Of a stretch of DNA of 64,000 nt, positions 46,502-59,243 are shown one piece after another. The position numbers were made by a program, and so were the translations under genes. Under the pieces are notes generated by a model. That model was not told the origin of the DNA, ran no database searches, and saw only the letters and a program-made list of their open reading frames with translations. The DNA comes from Bombardia bombarda (taxonomy: Eukaryota; Ascomycota; Sordariomycetes; Sordariales; Lasiosphaeriaceae): positions 5,022,001-5,086,000 of the forward strand of contig JAULSR010000002.1 of the NCBI GenBank assembly GCA_030512295.1. The letters are read 5' to 3'. How positions within the stretch are numbered: position 1 is the stretch's first letter; each line of letters starts with the position of its first letter.

Positions 46502-47951
46502 TATTGTGGTGATTAAGTATCAAGATTGATAGATATTAAATGAGCGGCGTCACAAGGGGGTGGATGGGCTAAAAGAGTGTATGTTTTGCTTGGTTGGCGA
46601 ATGAGCGAGTGGAGGGAGTGAAGCGAATGTGGCGGTTTGGTGCAGATGAAAACAGGAATATAAAAACAGGAGGAAAATAAAAACGCGTCGAAAGGCAAGA
46701 TACATCACCATCTTTTATATTCGCGATCCCAGAGGATCACTCCAGGGATGGGGACAACAAGAAATGCACGATAATCGCACCAAACACTGACAGAATATGT
46801 GGCGTTTGGTTGCTCGAGTACCTCACCTGCTCTCGATTCCCCGAAAACAGTCAACAGATCACCAAAACAATAGAGGCCCGGCATGTGGGTATAACTCAGC
46901 TTCATGAATGCGAGACACTCCGCCCGCGGTTGAAGAACGCTCCTCATTCCAGTGTCATCTGGTCTCCACGAAAATCCAGGAAACCAGTGTGCGGTCCATC
47001 TGAACCCCTTTGCATTCCTCACTCACTTTCCACACAACAACACTCGAGAAACTGATCTCATCTGTGCCATTTCCTTTCATTCGAGGCTGATGGGCTCAAC
47101 ACCGGCAGCCGAAACCTATGGCCATTGACATATATACAGCGTTTTGTTGTTGTTGTTATTGTTGTCGTTTTCCCTTTCCTGTCCTTCCCCTAACACTCCC
47201 TTCGTCCCTTCACCTGTTTTATTCAGATGAACCGACTTCCCCAGAGAAGTCATCATATAGAGTTCAAGGGACTTCCACATGAAGGTTCAGACCCACTGCT
47301 GGTCATTGAAATATCCACGGGTCGACTGCGGATGGCCACGGGTGATTTCTCTAGGTATGCGTCGGTCGCCACAAGTCCCGTTTCCCGTCCACCCATAGCT
47401 GCTCCCGTATTTCCTGTCCAAAGCTTCTCCCATAGCTTTCCCTCATCCAGCCTGCCGGTACATCTCTTTCCAGTTTACTTGATTCCTCGCCGCCGCCGTC
47501 GCCGCCGCCCAGTAATGGCCAATGTAAATGATTATATGCAGGTGACCAGCTGATCCCGTCTATGACGCAAAAAAAAGAAAAAAAAAGGCTATCCACCCCC
47601 CACCTCCCTGACGCCCTAGATCTCTAAGAAAGCACATCACTCAAACATAAAGACAATTCGTTATCAAGCAACTAGAAATGGTTGCCAAGACGATGGACAA
47701 AGGAAAGGCAGAAATTGTTGTTGACCATCCATATGCACGCAGACAGATGCTGACGCTCTGCTGTCCTACCATAAAAGACCGTGGCTCAAAACAATTCAAG
47801 CTAAGATGTCGTAACAGACCCAGAGAACAGGGCCATGTCTTGGATTGTTGTTAAAAGGTCGGATCGACGTTGACGACTGTGCTGGTGGTGGTGTTGTCTT
47901 CTTCATACTTTTCGCCTCTCTAATAATTTAATTGCGCTTGTCTTAGTCTTA
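46502..47951. other. intergenic region
   Basis: Upstream of the GPI-anchored protein and downstream of the RGS gene. A 108-codon plus-strand frame (47227-47553) is unremarkable. A TTGTTGTTGTTATTG tract lies at about 47143-47160. No gene is supported. Confidence 0.5.
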
Positions 47952-50391
47952 CTAGCGGTTCGACCTGCTCTGGCTGCGCTCTGGAATGCGTGCCTGTTGT
48001 TGGGGGTGACCACCCACAATGATGGCATCAAAGTCATAGTTCTTGAGTGTCTGCTCATACTTGGGACTGCGGAGGAATTTGGGCACCGAATCCTAATATG
48101 TGCGTTAATAGCCGTCTCAAACTCATTTGCCAACAGAAAGGGGAAAAAAGAACTCACGCTAGCCATTAATTTGAAAACAGCATTCTGAGCGTCCTCAAAG
48201 AGAGATGTCACTTCACGAAGTGTTTCAATCATAGTGACATCTTGCCCCACCGCCTTCGTCATGCGGGTCGCCAGATTGTTGCGCAATTGGTGATCGATGT
48301 TGAGCTCGCACGGAGACCCGGGAGCTAGGAATGCGTTGTATATGCCGTAGGCTTGCGCCATAATCTCCTTGATTCCATCCAGCGACGAGGCATTGCCGGG
48401 ATTCTTCAAAGCTGCTCTTGTCGCCTGCTTGCATTGCCGAACAAACTCGTCAACATCGATATAAAACGACAGGTTCTCCTCGCAATGCGTTTCGCGTAGG
48501 TTTTCGCGGAAGAGCAGACGTAGGGCCGCGTCGTTGAGAATCTTGTCCAGCCGTTGCGTGTTAGAGTCGCGCGCAATGCCTCTGGCTTGCGACGCCGAAA
48601 CCCCTTCGCTCTCAGATTGGCGTCCCCTTGCCAGCGATCCATTGACAAGGTCCCTCCCCTTGGGCGTGACCTGGTAAATGGCAAACTTGGTGGGCTGGAA
48701 GATGTGATGACCGGGATATTGCGTCATGTGAGTCCTGTCCAGCTGAACAGCCTCCATGAGGTCGTATTCAATGAAGAGCGAAGCTATCTCGATGGTCTCT
48801 CTGCGGTCCACAGTGGTTGAGCAGTCCATCAGCCAATCCGTCGCGGCCTTACCAGTGAACGAATCCTTGACTGTCTTTCCGCCAACCTTGCGCTCCGCAG
48901 CCATCTTGACCCCTGTAAGACCATCTCTGTAGTCGCTCAGGGAATCCGAGTCGGCCGCGCTTACAGTCGGCTTCACATTCGGGCCGTTGGACCCAACGAA
49001 CCTACGGAAAATAACCTCGATAGTGCCGCGATCCGTGAGTAGCTTATCGGATTGTCCGTCCCGCTCGAGGCTAACAAGCTGCGGCAGTGAGTTCCCAATA
49101 AGCTCTGCAACCTGCTTCTGCTGAATGCCATTCCTCGAGCAAAACCGATCCAAAATGGAGATCCCCTTGGGAGTCAACTGCCAAACTGACCCTTTCATGG
49201 TATACACCTGCTGATACTTTCCGTCCGCTGATTCGATAAATCTCGCCTCAAGAAATCTCTGACATATTGAGCGGGCCATGTCCTTAGCCATGGAGAAAGT
49301 TGTCGTGGTGGTTGTGGTTACTATCCGCGAGGGATCCTTGGGGTCAGGCATTCTGTTTGATTGAGAGAACTTGAGCGATCCCAAGTTATTGATGGCATCT
49401 TCGGACAAAAAGGTGTGCTCCACCTTGGTCAAGCGCACACGGTGGGCTGAGAGCGGTAATAGGCTAACAACCAGTGTAGCGAACAAATCTTTGAAATCCT
49501 ATTCGTCTTGTTAAACACACAATCTACCAGCCGAGCTCGCAGTAAGGACACCGTGACACACGGGACGCACACACGCACGAGACTCGAAACGCGAGACCGG
49601 AGTGGCCTTCCCGCCGGAGGGGAGCGGGCACTCACCTTGGTGAACGGGCGGTCATCGTCTGTCATCCGCAGTAACCTGGAGGATGTTTGATGCATCTTGC
49701 TGTCGGAAGGGCCGAGATGGACAGGTTGTGGCCGTGTCGAGTCTGTCTCGCTATATCGTTGCGACGGAGGGTCCTTTAGGAGAGAGGACGAGCTCGAAAG
49801 CTGGGCTTCCAGTTGTGTTGGGGATTGGGTCGCGAAGTTTTGCAGATTGTTGCTGAGGGCGTAGTCAGGGCCGATGGAGAGCCGACTTCGTGAATTGCGC
49901 GGTCGCACTCTGGGTTCCGTGATACCGGCAAAGTTCTTAACCAGGGCCAAGATGCCACCTGACTTTTGTGAACTGGTAGAGGGGCTGCTCAGATGCTGGT
50001 ATCGAGGAAGGCCGTTGCCGGAGACAGCACCAAGTGGGGGACTGGCCGGGGCGACAGTCGGAGTGGACGACTGGCGGCGCAGAGAAGAGGCTTTGTTCTC
50101 GCTTATGCTGGGTGCCAAGGCCGAAAGCGAATGAGGCTGTCGGTGGATGTTGGTGTTGCTGTTTGTCAGGACGGCGGCAGCAGGCTCTCGTGGAGGTCGA
50201 GAGACAGCAGCTGGTGGTGATGGTGGTGTTGGTGTGGAGGCAGCTCGGGAGGCAGCTTGAGAGACAGCTGAGGAGACGGCCTTGGGGCTCGCGGTCAGTG
50301 TCCGTCTTGGTGAGGAGGGTTGCTGGCCAAGGTACGAGTCGCTGTCGGTGATGGTGGTAGAGGAAGAAGATGACTGTGAGGCTGCGGCCAT
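47952..50391 (-). CDS. flbA: RGS protein of the FlbA/Sst2 type (two DEP domains and RGS)
   Basis: Three minus-strand exons (50391-49636, 49498-48158, 48092-47952) give 745 residues, close to Aspergillus FlbA (about 720) and rice-blast Rgs1. These proteins speed GTP hydrolysis on G-alpha subunits and so switch off growth signalling and permit conidiation. The first 250 residues are Ser/Pro rich. Exon 2 starts DFKDLFATLVVSLL; a first DEP-like domain is at about residues 316-391 (AKDMARSICQRFLEARFIES, then WQLTPKGISILDRF) and a second at about 461-536. The RGS domain runs from about 568 to 715 (RLLFRENLRETHCEENLSFY through FEDAQNAVFKLMAS and SVPKFLRSPKYEQTL). The third exon completes the last RGS helix and the ending. 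The first and second introns have GTGAGT donors. The gene identity is strong; the symbol follows the Aspergillus name. Confidence 0.94.
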
Positions 50392-50438
50392 CTAACAGCG
50401 AAGAGGGTTAGTAAAATAATGCAATCGAGAATGTGTAT

Positions 50439-50458
50439 GTGTGTGTGTGTGTGTGTGC
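50439..50458. repeat. (TG)n microsatellite just upstream of the RGS gene
   Basis: Ten TG units 48-67 bases before the ATG of the minus-strand RGS gene; in its transcript they would read CACACA. Confidence 0.85.
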
Positions 50459-52645
50459 GCCGCCGGGGATGGGCTCTATTAAGAGGGACAGCCTAGCAGG
50501 TAGCCCAGTAGTGAGTGTACCACGGAATTGTAGGTCAGGGTGGAGAAGCCAGGCAGGCAGGCAGGCTCGCATCTCGCAGCCCACGGCAGGAGGGGACAAG
50601 AACAATGAACTGGAACCAGGGGGCCGGTGTGTGTGTGCTAGGAAGGTGCTAGGTGCTGGGTGCTAGGCGGATGCGTGGAGCTTGGCGGCCAAGTACAGGT
50701 ACTTGGGCCAATTCCCGAGATGGATCGCCCGGGGGGGGGGGCCCATTCCTCACACAGTGTGTGCTGGAGCTGGACTGGGACGGCGGATGGGCGCGGGCGG
50801 GCGCGGGCTATTGTTCACGGTTCAGGGAAGTACGAAGTTGGGTACGGCGGAAACGGAAACTGCTACTTGCATTTGAAGGCCGAGCTCCTTTCTCTGTCCA
50901 TTCCTCCATGCTGTTTGGTCGGCCGCGCGCAGCCAAGTACAAAAAAAAAAAAAAAACAAGAAGCTCTGTCAATTCAATTGAAACTATGCGATTCGTATCG
51001 ACGGATCTGGGCGAAACGACTGCAAACAGTTGAAGAAGCAACGAAGATGAACTTTGAATGCAGAGAGACGAGACGTGCGTGCCGCAGACCCCTCTTTTTC
51101 GAGGCCGAGTGCTCCTTATAGGGAAAGAACCCCTCTCCTCTCGCGTGCTTGCCCTGTATGTACATACATTACATATACACATGCCTGCCTACCTGGTAGG
51201 CGGACAACTGCAATTGATACTCTTTTATCAAGCCATCGATCATGGTGGTAGGTAATCGATACTGTCCATCTAGCGCTTCGCTCGCAATGGCAGATACGAG
51301 GCCGATGGCAATGGCGATGGCGGTGGTTCAATTAGGCAGGCAGGCTTGGTAACGATCTTTTGCATGCAGTATGGCTGCCTTACCCAGGTACAGTACAGAA
51401 ATGTGCTGTATCAGAGTGGATGACAGAGCGGGCATCCAGGAAGTCTATCGTCTGTCATCCAGGCACCGCACTACACTCAGCTGCCTAAGTATGTAATACT
51501 ACCTATGGATCAACCTCACTCTATTCTACACCGTAAGTTGACGACCTTACCGCTCTTGCCCGGCCCCAGCAGCAGCAGCAGCAACAGGCTTTCTAACCCC
51601 GGGGGCGTGGGCTCATGCAGACGCCTCATTAAGCACTTTCCCACTCGAACCTCATCTCCCACCCGAAGCAGTGGTACGGTACGGCACGGTAATAAAGCCT
51701 CTTGTCTTGCATCAATTGGGAAAGGTATATCGGACATAGTATTTGGGAAATCCGCATAGTACGGTGTAATCACCACCACGCTGGGGGGGTGGTTGATGAG
51801 GAGGGGCGGGGCGGTCCAAGACGACGACGATGCCAAGTCGGTTGGAATGGCATGGAATCAATCCTTCATGCGGTGCCGAATGTGCAGAACTGGGGGAGAA
51901 GCTTCGTAATGTGTACTGGAACTTGTTGTATCTTTTCATGATAATAAAACCCCCACTCAAAACATACTCTACACAGTGTGCGCCCACCAGGAATTTGATG
52001 GAGCTATGATTCACTTTCCAACTGTCAAGACCCAATTGCTGGGTTCGTAGTGGAGGACCAAACTTGAAGCGACTGTGGACAGCAAACAGGAGCGTTCCGG
52101 GCGGAGATGGCGGTGGACGTCGGCGGGCGCTGCGAGAGGAGAGGAAAAAAGGCGGTCAGAGTCGGAGTGGGGAGGGGAAGGGGTGGTGGGTTTTGGCCAT
52201 GTGGTGGACCGGTGCGTGTGGACCAAGGAGGAGAACAAGTCGCGGTACTATGTAACCGGTACGAGAGAGGGGATTGGATGTGACAGAAGGTTTCGATGGG
52301 GCCAAAAAATGGCTTTTGCTAGCTGGGGCCTGGATGTATGGCTGCAGCAGAAAGAAGAAGCAACCCACAACCAGCAGCAGCAGCACAACAGGCCATGAAG
52401 GCAGCAGCTGCAGTGCTTTGCCAGACCGAGATCTGCGCGTGGCTCCAGGGATTATTCCCAGCAGGCCATGCTGTTTCGGGCTAAGGCCCCTGCAGCCACG
52501 CTGTGAGAGGACTTCCTGGGTGGGGCGGCCGGTGGGTCCCAATTCGTTAGCACCTGGCCCGCTGAGGCCCTGCTCTCATTCGACCGCCTCTTCTAACCCC
52601 CAGAAACCCTTGCACACGTTTTCACGAGCACGCACCAGCATATTC

Positions 52646-52673
52646 TGATCAGTGATCAGTGATCAGTGATCAG
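52646..52673. repeat. TGATCAG x4 tandem heptamer
   Basis: Four perfect copies; each contains the palindrome TGATCA. Confidence 0.95.
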
Positions 52674-53100
52674 GCATTGGCTGCGCTCGGTGAGGGGAGC
52701 CCCATGCGAAGCCGCGCTAGTCGATGATTGTGCGATTGGCCCACGACCTACCACGAACCCCCCAAAACAAGGCCCGCAGAGTCCGCAAAAAAGGAAAAAG
52801 GCCACGTCCAGTTCGTTGTCAACCGGTCATGTCACTGCCGTTTCAGTACCGCGCGTGACTCTTTGGCAGAGCGCTACATTGTGAACTGCCTCTACGGCTA
52901 GGATATGCTAGCTCGGCTGGGTAGGTGCTCTCTGGCGGCTGCACCACGTCCACAGCACCCTCCTTCGAAACTCGTACTGCCTATGTACATAATAAATCCA
53001 TCATGTACATACGCCGTTGCTGCTGTCAGATGCAGCCGTCCCCTCGTTGCCCGCCGCGACACTAGAGCCAACGGACCCGATGATGCCGACTACCAGTGCC

Positions 53101-53138
53101 GATGCGATGCGATGCGATGCGATGCAGTCAAGTGTCAG

Positions 53139-53176
<38 letters not shown>
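53101..53176. repeat. adjacent GATGC and GTCT microsatellites
   Basis: Five GATGC pentamers (53101-53125) are followed, after 15 bases, by nine GTCT tetramers (53141-53176). Noncoding. Confidence 0.95.
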
Positions 53177-56100
53177 GGCTCTGGACACACAGCACTTGCC
53201 CCGGCACTACCTGATTCTGGTGGTTAGATGTGTGCTAAGCTGCGGACTAAAATAGGTCTTGAACAAAACATACAAACACAGCTTCTGTCTCAGGCCATGA
53301 TATGCATTATATCTTCTCTTCACCAGGGCGCCAGCCAGCACGTGACACACCCCAATGCTATGATCTATCTAATTGTTACACTACCTACCAGGCTACCTAC
53401 GTACCACGGTCCTTGGTGAAACACCCAGCGGACCTGTCTTGCTGGCTTAAGCGGTCGATCATGAGGCGCTCATCGCGCGCGCGGGAACCACGGCCCCAGG
53501 TGCCCGCGAGTCGCTTTGTTCGCGCAGCCAGCCATAGGTCCACCAACCCGCCAATCGCTATGGCTCGCGCCTGGCCGATGTTCCGTCGCTGAGGAGAGAA
53601 AAGAAATGGTGCCCGATAATGACGTGAAAAATGGCTCCGTGGAAAATGGAAACCGAAGAAGAGCTGGGGTGGAGATAAATAAGCTAGGCAAGGTAACCTA
53701 CGGTACATACGTACGACGCTAACGTACATGTAAACGTGGCATGGTGGTGAAACCGATTGTCGGTGAAAAAGCCATGAGAGGGCCATGTGCGCGTGTGCCG
53801 TCGTCGTGTGCGTCGTCCGTGAGTGCCGGACATGCTGCATGCATGCATGCTGCTTGTCGTTGAAAAATGCTCTGCTGACTGACGGTCATGGTGTTTGTGG
53901 GCGCCTAGCAAGTGGCCGATGAAGCCTTTTTTTATTACTACCTACTTCGTAGTATGTACGGATATGTACGAGGTACCGTCGCAACCACAAGATATATCCC
54001 CTTGTTCCAGGATGGTCGGGCTGGAAGGAGGTACAAACGAATATCAACCCGGCCGCTGATGAAAGCCCATATGTGGGATCTGCACCCAAGACTGCAGGAC
54101 ACACACCTGACCGATATTATTTTCCCGCCCGCACCACGTGGGACGCGCTTTGGGAACGGCTGTGTGCGTGCAACTCGAGATCCTCCAACCCAGTCAGTGC
54201 TCTCAGTCAGAGGTGTTCACAACATGTGCGCCTCCGCTCGAGAATAAGTCTCTCTAGGGGATAGGAGAAGATATCACCGGCTTCGTTTTCCACTGGCCAA
54301 GTCGGATGTGTGAAGAATCCAAAGTCAAATATATCACCTATGACCTATCCCTACACCGCGCGTCAAGTCGGTGTGGATTAGGCAGGGGGAAAGGAGAAAA
54401 AAGAAAAGAAAAGCTTCTAGAACGAAGGAAGAAGGAAATGACGACGGAGTTCTGCGCGCATGAAATTGGGCTGAAAAGTGGAAACACTAGCTAACTTATC
54501 CTGGCCGATGACTTTCTGAACGCGGAACAAGAAAAAAAGGGCTGGGCCCATGGACCCTTGACCATCAACGTTTCGCTGCTGTAAATAGAAATTTGTTCTG
54601 GACAGGGAGGGTGGGAGCGGATGGTGAAAATACGAAAAAGATACAGAGACTGTCTCGGAATATGACACGAGCGCTAGTACGCAGTACACAGTAGCTTTCT
54701 TCAACGCCTAGGTGTGTCTTAGCAGCAGCCCCTAGCCTGGTTTGTGTGTACACAGTAAGTTGGGATGGACGTTGTTGTCGATGTACATAGACCACATGTT
54801 CACACCAGCATCCGCCTAGTAGGCTAGTCTAGTGGTCCGTACGCCCAGAGATGTCTTTGGAGTTGAGATGAATTTCTCCACTTCGTTTATGTACGATTCA
54901 GTTTCGGAACTTTTCCTAGGTCAGGCACGCTTGATATTACCAGCATTTGGCAAATGGTACTGTACCGGGAGAGACAGAATCCTGGTACAATACCGGGGTG
55001 GTAGCTGCTTGCTTAGATAACCGCCGATCAAGCGATGCACAGCACATAAACTGTACTGTGTATGTTACGAATACATACTCCCTGTATGTGTAGCACTCTG
55101 CTAATCTCATCTCATGGGTGGCTTCTAGAGTTGTCGTCGTGTACAGTGTAATTAATTGCCACAAGGGCTCGTTTATTGTGCCGCTGTGGATTAAACAAGA
55201 ACAATCTATCATGTCAGATCATTGATATATTCCATGTGAGATGAAAACTGCAGGGAGCGTAGTAATCAGGTAGCCAAGCTAGCCATTTTTCTGGTACCTT
55301 AATTACACTTTTATCTACTGGCCAAAGGTACCGAGCCCGGCCATGGAAGGGGGGATCACAGGGCAAAAAAGGAACAAAAAAAAGAGAGAAAAAAAAAAAA
55401 AAGGGACGAGACGCGGGAAGGGACTTCCATGCTCGATTGCTTCCCATGCTGCCGCCGTTGGTTATTGCTGGGCCGCCTCGTGGGTTTTCGGGAGAATTCC
55501 CACGTTTTTTAGCCTTCCACGTGAGTAACATGGCATGAGCCACTAATACGTTCCAGGACGAAATCCGTCACGGTGCAAATCTTAGTCTGGTTTCAGCTTT
55601 TCTTGCGAGATTGCAAAGTGGCCGTCAGCGTATTATAGTGGGGCGACGGTGCGGCTTTGTGAAGTCCAGACTCCAGACGGTGCCGTACCCAGTAGAAGTA
55701 CAGTGCGCACTGTGCCCCGTACCTAGTACCGTTTTATTTCCCTCTTTCTTTGCTTTTGCTGCCTCCCCGAGTACATACAAGATGGCGAGACAATTGTCTT
55801 TATCAAAGTCCAGTCAGGCCGCAAGAACATCCTGGTATACAACTATTCCAAGCTCAATTACTGACTATTGCCTACCTTAGTAATTAATTCGTCGTGGGTA
55901 AGGAACCAACCGGTTCTGAATAGGCATATTGGGCAGGCATCACAGACGACGCGAAGCTCCTGAGACATGTTTTAATCGGCAAAAGATCGGACCCGGCATC
56001 CATGGCATTCAGGCATTTGAGAATCAGAACGCGAGAGGCTTGTGTAAGGTAGCAGCGCTAATTCCATCCTGGTGCCCAGTCATCATTCAGTAAGCTGCAG

Positions 56101-56981
56101 AAGAGAGCAAGACTGGTTCGCGGCTCGCGGTTCGCTGTCGATGTTGATAACGAAAGTCCAGTTCTTGAAATTGAACTCCGAGATGCGTCTTTTTGTTTAC
56201 GGTCGGGATATGTCACCCGCACGAACCGAGAGCACGACAAACTTCCATGCTCTAGCCCCCCGGAAATGATGGAAAGCTGGCTGACATGACCGTACAGGTA
56301 TGACATGTCAAATATATGTACAGATATATCGATTTAGATAAGACGCTGCCATTGTCCTTGCTAGCTGTATAGTGTGAATCATCGATTTTAAGGAAAGAAC
56401 ATAGTCCAAACTTTTAAGAACATGATGTGATATACGTAATTTGTAAGATAGGAGGTGTGAGTAACATACCTCTCAAGGATGGAATCATTTGAATGCAGCC
56501 AAGACACTTATGGAGGGGCGGATTGACGGGATATCGCGGCCGTTTTCGAGACAGACGAAAAACGGCGTCACTGTAATCCAAGGCAGTGGGTGTGTGTCAG
56601 CGGCTGAGTTGTCGCCATTGTTGCTGTTAGTTCTGTTCAATTGCACAGCGCAATGTCCCATCATCACGAAAAAGTCTAAGAAATTTAATGTAAATCTCAG
56701 TGTCTAATAGGCTGTCAAGTGCACTCATGTATGAAAGTGCTTGTATTTGAAGCCGTATGAATTTGCTGGCCTGTGTCCAATTGGCACGGCCCATTAACGA
56801 AACCAAAGACTCATTGCTGGTGGTGGTTTGGTACCGGTACTAGCTAGTTTAAAAGTCCACCTTGTTCTTTTTGCCGCCCCGCATCGGTTGGGACCTAACC
56901 CCGACCCTTTTTTTCCTTGGTGCGGGCTCGCGCCACGTGAGAGCCACACTGCGCAGTAACAGATAATCTCGGAGCAAAAAG

Positions 56982-57012
56982 GGCAGGCAGGCAGGCAGGC
57001 AGGCAGGCAGGC
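56982..57012. repeat. GGCA tandem tetramer
   Basis: About seven and a half GGCA units in noncoding sequence. Confidence 0.9.
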
Positions 57013-59223
57013 CTTGGCGTCTGTGGGTGGAGAAAGATTGCCACGTGGGTTGACGAAGCCACATGCTGGCAACACCACATAAGAAAAACAGATCAAGTCG
57101 TAAGACGGGGAGAATGGGCCGGTCGGTTCAGTTCAGATGGGGCCGATGGGAGGGGAACAGATTTCATGTTATTACACGACACCAGAGAGTAACGGTGACA
57201 CGACGCAATCAGCAAAGGTACTGGTTACTCATGGATACTGTGTATGCACTTATTGTTGATTGTGCGCTTTTTCTGGTCTGCCCCCCTCGGGTGTGCCAGC
57301 AGCTTACATACGTACCAAGTTTACTTCGTACATGGATATCTCAACAGACAGCTTACTGTGTATAGAGACGGCTTATAGTTCTTCTTTTACCTATCGGATA
57401 CAGATAAGTATTGTAGTCATCTCGTATGGATCTACGCACTGCAGTTGAGCAATTCTTGCCATGCCGCGCTTGTTTGTGTTCGTGCTACCACACCACACTT
57501 TTCATCCTCCAGTCGCGCACAGCACGATCTATCTCAGCAGCCGTTTGCATCTCTCCATGATACCTTTTGACTTGTTACTCCGTATGTACCAACCTAGTAC
57601 TATTGGGGGTTCCAGGTTGATTCAAAACCGTGCTTGGCGCTGGCACACGCGCAAAAAAGAAGTACAGTACCACGCCCGAAGCGATACCACATCATGATAC
57701 ACGGACAGAAGAGCTGTGAATCGGAAGAATCCAATAAACGCTGGGTTGACGTCCGAGCACCTCACCTCACACATGCTGGGTGGGTTGTTTTTAGTTGATT
57801 GGTGTGGTGGGAGAGGTGCTCCCCAAAGCAAAACCACATGGCATGGGGCCGGGACTTCCCTTGCCGCGTGGTTATGGGTTCATGCTCCGACACCAGTCGA
57901 GCCAGTCAGAGGCGTAGGTCGAGGTGTGGTAGTGGTGGCGGGGTCGTCTGAAAAAGAAGGTGGGATGGGTCTTGATTGATGCGTAACCCCAACTTTCCAA
58001 AGCCATCGACTACTCCCCAAGCCTCCTCCTTTTATTTCCTAAGCCAATGGGACAGTGTACCCCAAGATACGACAGTGTGTTTACACAGTATCAAGAGTCT
58101 TAGAACTTAGACTGGTTAGCGAACACTTCTATCTGTAGTGCTAGGGGCAATGGGCGACTACTAGTATTGCACGGCGATGAAAGGTTTCGTCGCAAGCTAA
58201 CAGGAGGCTAGACATCTTAGTCTATTCTGGGGCTACAGTGCCTATTCCCGTAGGTAGATAACCCGTGGTAGCAGGTTGCGGACAGCGCCTCCTCAGGTTG
58301 TTCTAGAAGAACGGAGGCAAGTTAAAAGCCGGCCTGGGCAACAATGGGGCAGCCTACCAGGGAGCCGGGAAAAACGCCCGCCTCCTGACGTCGCCCTGAA
58401 AGCGACGGGACAATTGCCCGACTGTAAGTTTGGGGCATGCTGGTATTCCCGTGCCGCCTGCCTTGGGCAATTGCGTCCGACACGCATGATCATGGGGCGA
58501 TATTTTAGTCCACTTCCTTACTTGATACTCCCGCCATTGCGTGAGCGAGGTGGTCCGTGTTTGAGGTGTTTGAGTCCCCTCCACTCCCGTCTGAGGGAGG
58601 TCTCTCCCCTTCCCCGCCCCGCCTTGTGCAACCGACCGACTCATGAGCTAACTGAGGAGCGCCCAAGCTCCCCCAACAGGGCTGCTTGCATCATCGGGGC
58701 CGAATCCGTGATCTGTGCATCCCATCCCAAAAACAATCAGCCAACCAGGCGACAATGACGAGCGTGCGAGAGGCGTGGAGAGGCGCGATAGAGGCACGAA
58801 ACATATCGAGGGAGACCTTCGGTCCCGTGAGCCATCAATCATCAATCCTGATCAAATAGAGAGCCGCACTAGTTCTACCTACCTGCAATCAATATCTGCT
58901 TCGAGGTGGTGATGATGATGGCTGGATGGATGATGCGCGGCCCATGTGCCTATCGGCTACTTCACCACAACGTGGCTACCCGTCACTACCTAACTCAAGA
59001 CGCTGGCTACGTACATAAAGTACATATCCCTCGCCGCATCGATCCTTAAAGAAAAAGCATCACTGTCATCCTCCCCTCTCTCGGACAGACACCGCTACTT
59101 TATCTCGGCAGACAACAGCAGTAGCAGCATCATGTGGTGGTGGTGAGCCTGTTTTATCGAGGGCGCACATTGTTTCTTGCGCACATGTGTATCACTCACT
59201 ACCTTTAACTCGTTGTTGTCGTC

Positions 59224-59243
59224 GCCGCCGCCGCCGCCGCCGC
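59224..59243. repeat. GCC triplet repeat
   Basis: About six GCC units preceded by GTCGTC; no coding frame is supported here. Confidence 0.8.

Noticed and set aside
47227..47553. 108-residue plus-strand frame ahead of the RGS 3' end
   Set aside because: Composition is pyrimidine-driven (Ser, Pro, Phe, Arg run) and no homologue is recognised.
51635..51665. CTCGAACCTC word, a possible minus-strand tRNA T-arm
   Set aside because: The stem around the loop does not pair and no other tRNA arms are present.
58276..58758. 160-residue plus-strand frame with an overlapping minus-strand frame
   Set aside because: Both strands are open because of GC-rich sequence; no domain, signal or splice context supports either.
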